Shown: positions 61,708 through 64,000 of the stretch, one piece after another | Layout: each line of letters starts with the position of its first letter | Numbering within the stretch: position 1 is the first letter of the stretch | Origin: Phycisphaerales bacterium UBA7800 | Lineage (GTDB): Bacteria > Planctomycetota > Phycisphaerae > Phycisphaerales > Phycisphaeraceae | Assembly (NCBI GenBank): GCA_002480565.1 | Contig: DLCK01000084.1 | Span: 79,970-143,969 of the forward strand | DNA: 64,000 bases | Direction of reading: 5' to 3' | Notes under the pieces: model-generated | What the model was told of the DNA's origin: nothing | Database searches by the model: none | Seen by the model: only the letters and a program-made list of their open reading frames with translations | Program-made: the position numbers and the translations under genes

Positions 61708-62529
61708 CTAGAAATCAAATGTTGTTTGACCGTCCCTTTGTTTAAGGGATATTTTTTGAAAAAACTCGCCGCCACGCTTATGTTTTGAACAGAATATCAA
61801 ACGATACAATGAACGACCTTGTTTCTGGCATATCCGAACCGAATCAAACCACTCGTACCCTAAGCCCTTGAGCTGATCAATGTAAATATCCCTTAAAATA
61901 TCAGCGTGTCGACTTTGGCTAGAATTTTCCAATTCACCCTCCCAACGATCTGTACCCAAGACCGTTGTTAGTTTGGAATCTGGTTTGCCCATGTAATATG
62001 CAAAACAATTCCTTAATGCATCCATATGATCCGGAAAAAGAATTAGCATATCTATGCGTCTCTTTTTTCCAGCCAATACTTTAAGCGTGTCAAATTGAAG
62101 ATGCAATCCATACGGATCTAGGAAAGCCAACGACAATGAGCGTTCTGGTATCTGGCTGACAACTTCAACAACCTTTTCGTTAGCATCACCAAGAATTAGT
62201 TGTGGAGCGTTAGGTTGAACAAATGCTTCAATTCTCTTGCTTAATGCCGAAAATTTTTCAGCATTTAGTTCTACAAGATGAAGTCTTGAAAATTTAGCTT
62301 CAGATTGAGCAGCTATTAGCGGAGAGCCCCAGTCCAATTTGCCAACAACATTCTCAATTCCAGCCCCAGCAAATAGATCAATATAATGCAAACCTGCCCA
62401 CGGTTTATTTTTCATCCCTTGAGTAAATATATTGATATAACGCTCAAGGTAATGATGTTTATCCGCTGATTGAATCTTAACATCAGGAATTATCAATCCA
62501 TCATCTTCAGGTTTAGGCAAATTCGACAT
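61708..62529 (-). CDS. tcmP: Three-Cys-motif partner protein TcmP
   Basis: Protein of 273 residues. A Rossmann-type methyltransferase-like fold is suggested by HYIDLFAGAGIEN (about 48-60), LILGDANEKV and LAFLDPYGLHL (DPYG at 138-141). The TcmP family occurs next to proteins with a C-x6-C-x2-C motif, as here. It overlaps the partner gene by 17 bp, so they are surely co-translated. Its base composition is more AT-rich than the flanking genes, which suggests transfer. The function is unknown. Confidence 0.85.
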   Translation of the reverse strand: MSNLPKPEDDGLIIPDVKIQSADKHHYLERYINIFTQGMKNKPWAGLHYIDLFAGAGIENVVGKLDWGSPLIAAQSEAKFSRLHLVELNAEKFSALSKRIEAFVQPNAPQLILGDANEKVVEVVSQIPERSLSLAFLDPYGLHLQFDTLKVLAGKKRRIDMLILFPDHMDALRNCFAYYMGKPDSKLTTVLGTDRWEGELENSSQSRHADILRDIYIDQLKGLGYEWFDSVRICQKQGRSLYRLIFCSKHKRGGEFFQKISLKQRDGQTTFDF

Positions 62530-63319
62530 ACCCCGGATTCTCCGTTCTTATGATTTCTGGCATCTCATCCCATGTCCGGCCATCGAGTTCGCGACCGGCT
62601 GCTTTTTTATTGACACCACCCCATTGCTTGAAGAAAAATGGGACGGCTTGAGCAATGCAACGGTCTCGGATTTGTGTGACCCATTGCTTTTCCATGGGAC
62701 GAGATCCGGGGCCGGATTCTCCGCCTACGATGACCCAATGAATATGCTGCAATGATAAACGAGGAATCGGACCAAGCAATGGCTCCACAGACAGGAAACG
62801 AACAGCAGCAGGAACCTTGCGTAGTTCTTTGATCCGATCGGTCACCAAGGCGTTTTCAATACTGGTGCCCATCCAAATGTTGTTTGTCCATTTTAAATCG
62901 TGAGCGTACTCCGCCGTGCGTTCCGGGCGTTTAGTCAGAATCTGAAAAGTGTGTTGCGGACACTGATTCATTGCAGCAAAGACACGCTGTATAAAATCCA
63001 ATGGCACATCTTCGTGAAACAAGTCACTCATACTATTGACAAAAACAATGCGTGGTGATTTCCAACTCAATGGCTGTAAGACTGCTGATTCGTCGAGATA
63101 GACACTGTTGTTCCATCTGCCTTGATTGTTGATGACATGCAGATAATTTGCAGTACGACCAGGATTGTAACCCTTGTTAATCGATCCTTGAGCCATACCC
63201 GCAAGTCGGTTTGCCATGCGTTCCGCGTAGCAATTTTTACAGCCCGGACTGACCTTGGTACAGCCAATGACTGGATTCCAAGTTGATTCTGTCCATTCGA
63301 TTGAAGAATCTTGAGCCAT
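62513..63319 (-). CDS. DUF5131/phage Gp37-Gp68 family three-Cys-motif protein
   Basis: Protein of 268 residues with Cys20, Cys27 and Cys30 in GCTKVSPGCKNCYAER, close to a radical-SAM cluster motif but spaced C-x6-C-x2-C. Other family stretches are IEWTESTWNPVIGC, FVNSMSDLFHEDVP, HTFQILTKRPER and VIVGGESGPGSRPM. It is found in phages and bacterial islands; activity is unknown. The downstream gene is its TcmP partner. Confidence 0.9.
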   Translation of the reverse strand: MAQDSSIEWTESTWNPVIGCTKVSPGCKNCYAERMANRLAGMAQGSINKGYNPGRTANYLHVINNQGRWNNSVYLDESAVLQPLSWKSPRIVFVNSMSDLFHEDVPLDFIQRVFAAMNQCPQHTFQILTKRPERTAEYAHDLKWTNNIWMGTSIENALVTDRIKELRKVPAAVRFLSVEPLLGPIPRLSLQHIHWVIVGGESGPGSRPMEKQWVTQIRDRCIAQAVPFFFKQWGGVNKKAAGRELDGRTWDEMPEIIRTENPGYVEFA

Positions 63320-63353
63320 AATTTTGCCCTTTAACTGCTTATCAGAATACCGT

Positions 63354-63395
63354 ACAAAAACATAACGGTCAAGATATTTCTACCTTGACCGTTAT
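63354..63395 (-). terminator. Terminator of icd
   Basis: ATAACGGTCAAG (63362-63373) and CTTGACCGTTAT (63384-63395) form a perfect 12-bp stem; on the minus strand it runs into GTTTTTG. It lies 45 bp past the icd stop. Confidence 0.75.
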
Positions 63396-63440
63396 CTAGA
63401 TCGACTGTTTAACTAGCATTCCGCCAAAGACTTCATGCCA

Positions 63441-64000
63441 TTACATATGCTTAACGATGGCGTCACCAAACTCGGAGCATTTGAGCAAGGTTGCGCCTTC
63501 CATGAGGCGTTCGAAATCGTAGGTGACAGTCTTGGCGCCGATGGCACCGTTCATGCCTTTGATGATTAAATCGGCAGCTTCGGTCCAGCCGAGGTAGCGG
63601 AGCATCATTTCGCCGGACAAGGTGACGGAACCGGGGTTGACCTGGTCTTTGCCTGCGTATTTGGGGGCTGTGCCGTGGGTGGCTTCGAAGATGGCGGTGC
63701 CGGTGGTGTAGTTGATGTTGCCACCGGGTGCGATACCGATGCCGCCGACCTGGGCAGCCAGTGCGTCGGAGATGTAGTCGCCGTTGAGGTTGAGCGTAGC
63801 GATGACATCGTACTCAGCCGGGCGGGTGAGAATCTGCTGAAGCATGGCGTCGGCGATGACGTCCTTGATGATGATTTCTTTGCCTGCGTCGGTTTTGAAG
63901 CTGCACCATGGGCCGCCGTCGATTTCCGTTGCGCCGAACAATTCCTTGGCACAGGCATAACCCCAATCACGGAAGCCGCCTTCGGTGAACTTCATGATGT
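63441..64000 (-). CDS. icd: Isocitrate dehydrogenase (NADP), 3' part
   Basis: C-terminal part, about 186 residues, of a TCA-cycle isocitrate dehydrogenase; the gene continues beyond the window. Conserved are LNLNGDYISDALAAQVGGIG, IAPGGNINY, FEATHGTAPKYAGKDQVNPG and EMMLRYLGWTEAADLI. The motif HGTAPKYAGKD fits the NADP-dependent bacterial enzyme. Confidence 0.93.
   Translation of the reverse strand, partial: IMKFTEGGFRDWGYACAKELFGATEIDGGPWCSFKTDAGKEIIIKDVIADAMLQQILTRPAEYDVIATLNLNGDYISDALAAQVGGIGIAPGGNINYTTGTAIFEATHGTAPKYAGKDQVNPGSVTLSGEMMLRYLGWTEAADLIIKGMNGAIGAKTVTYDFERLMEGATLLKCSEFGDAIVKHM

Overview
This 64 kb window looks like chromosomal DNA of a Planctomycetota bacterium, most likely of the class Phycisphaerae. 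The signs are two DUF1559-like pseudopilins next to carbohydrate regulators and secreted carbohydrate-active proteins, NADH dehydrogenase genes (nuoB, nuoI) standing alone, a rearranged and divided cell-wall (dcw) cluster, a nickel superoxide dismutase with its own signal peptide, and intergenic DNA full of short paired inverted repeats. The lineage is inferred from gene content; no rRNA is present. Base composition is roughly balanced, with one AT-richer patch around 61.7-62.5 kb.

Layout. 0.1-6.7 kb: a GntR/LacI-type regulator converges on a carbohydrate ABC importer operon (TPR lipoprotein, large binding protein, two permeases, no ATPase) with a LacI/cre-like operator upstream. 7-15.5 kb: small enzymes (DUF309, GNAT, phosphodiesterase), trpC, a binding protein plus chemoreceptor pair, a metallo-beta-lactamase-fold hydrolase overlapping an unknown gene, and a STAS-like protein. 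16-20.3 kb: locus 1 of a repeated design, regulator then pseudopilin then secreted glycoside hydrolase (GH71). 20.5-32.4 kb: housekeeping genes: tRNA-Phe, nuoI, ilvH, a glycogen-synthase-like glycosyltransferase, rplS, lysS, a GxxExxY cassette inside terminal inverted repeats, a LolCDE-type exporter pair, panD, a histidine kinase and nuoB. 32.6-41 kb: recN, a DUF4126 protein, ruvA, a REC-GGDEF-EAL protein, a three-domain FKBP and a PilZ-PilZ-REC protein. 41.5-55.4 kb: murE-murF-mraY, then locus 2 of the repeated design (LacI regulator, pseudopilin, secreted protein), tRNA-Leu and hslV on the other strand, then rsmH-LysM-ftsL-ftsI. 55.5-64 kb: DUF1801 protein, sodN, a cation/proton antiporter fused to a PTS EIIA-like domain, a diguanylate cyclase behind a highly structured leader, marC, ppnP, a TcmP/three-Cys-motif pair and the 3' part of icd.

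How the genes work together. Polysaccharide use: two regulated loci pairing a pseudopilin with a secreted enzyme, plus the ABC importer. Cyclic di-GMP: one cyclase/phosphodiesterase hybrid, one I-site cyclase and one tandem-PilZ receiver protein. Peptidoglycan synthesis and septation: MurE with the meso-diaminopimelate motif, MurF, MraY, FtsL-like and FtsI, which argues for a real peptidoglycan wall.

The observations most worth checking are the twin regulator-pseudopilin-enzyme loci, the 137-nt structured RNA candidate before the diguanylate cyclase, the TcmP/three-Cys pair, the GxxExxY cassette with its long terminal inverted repeats, and the several families of paired inverted repeats between genes.
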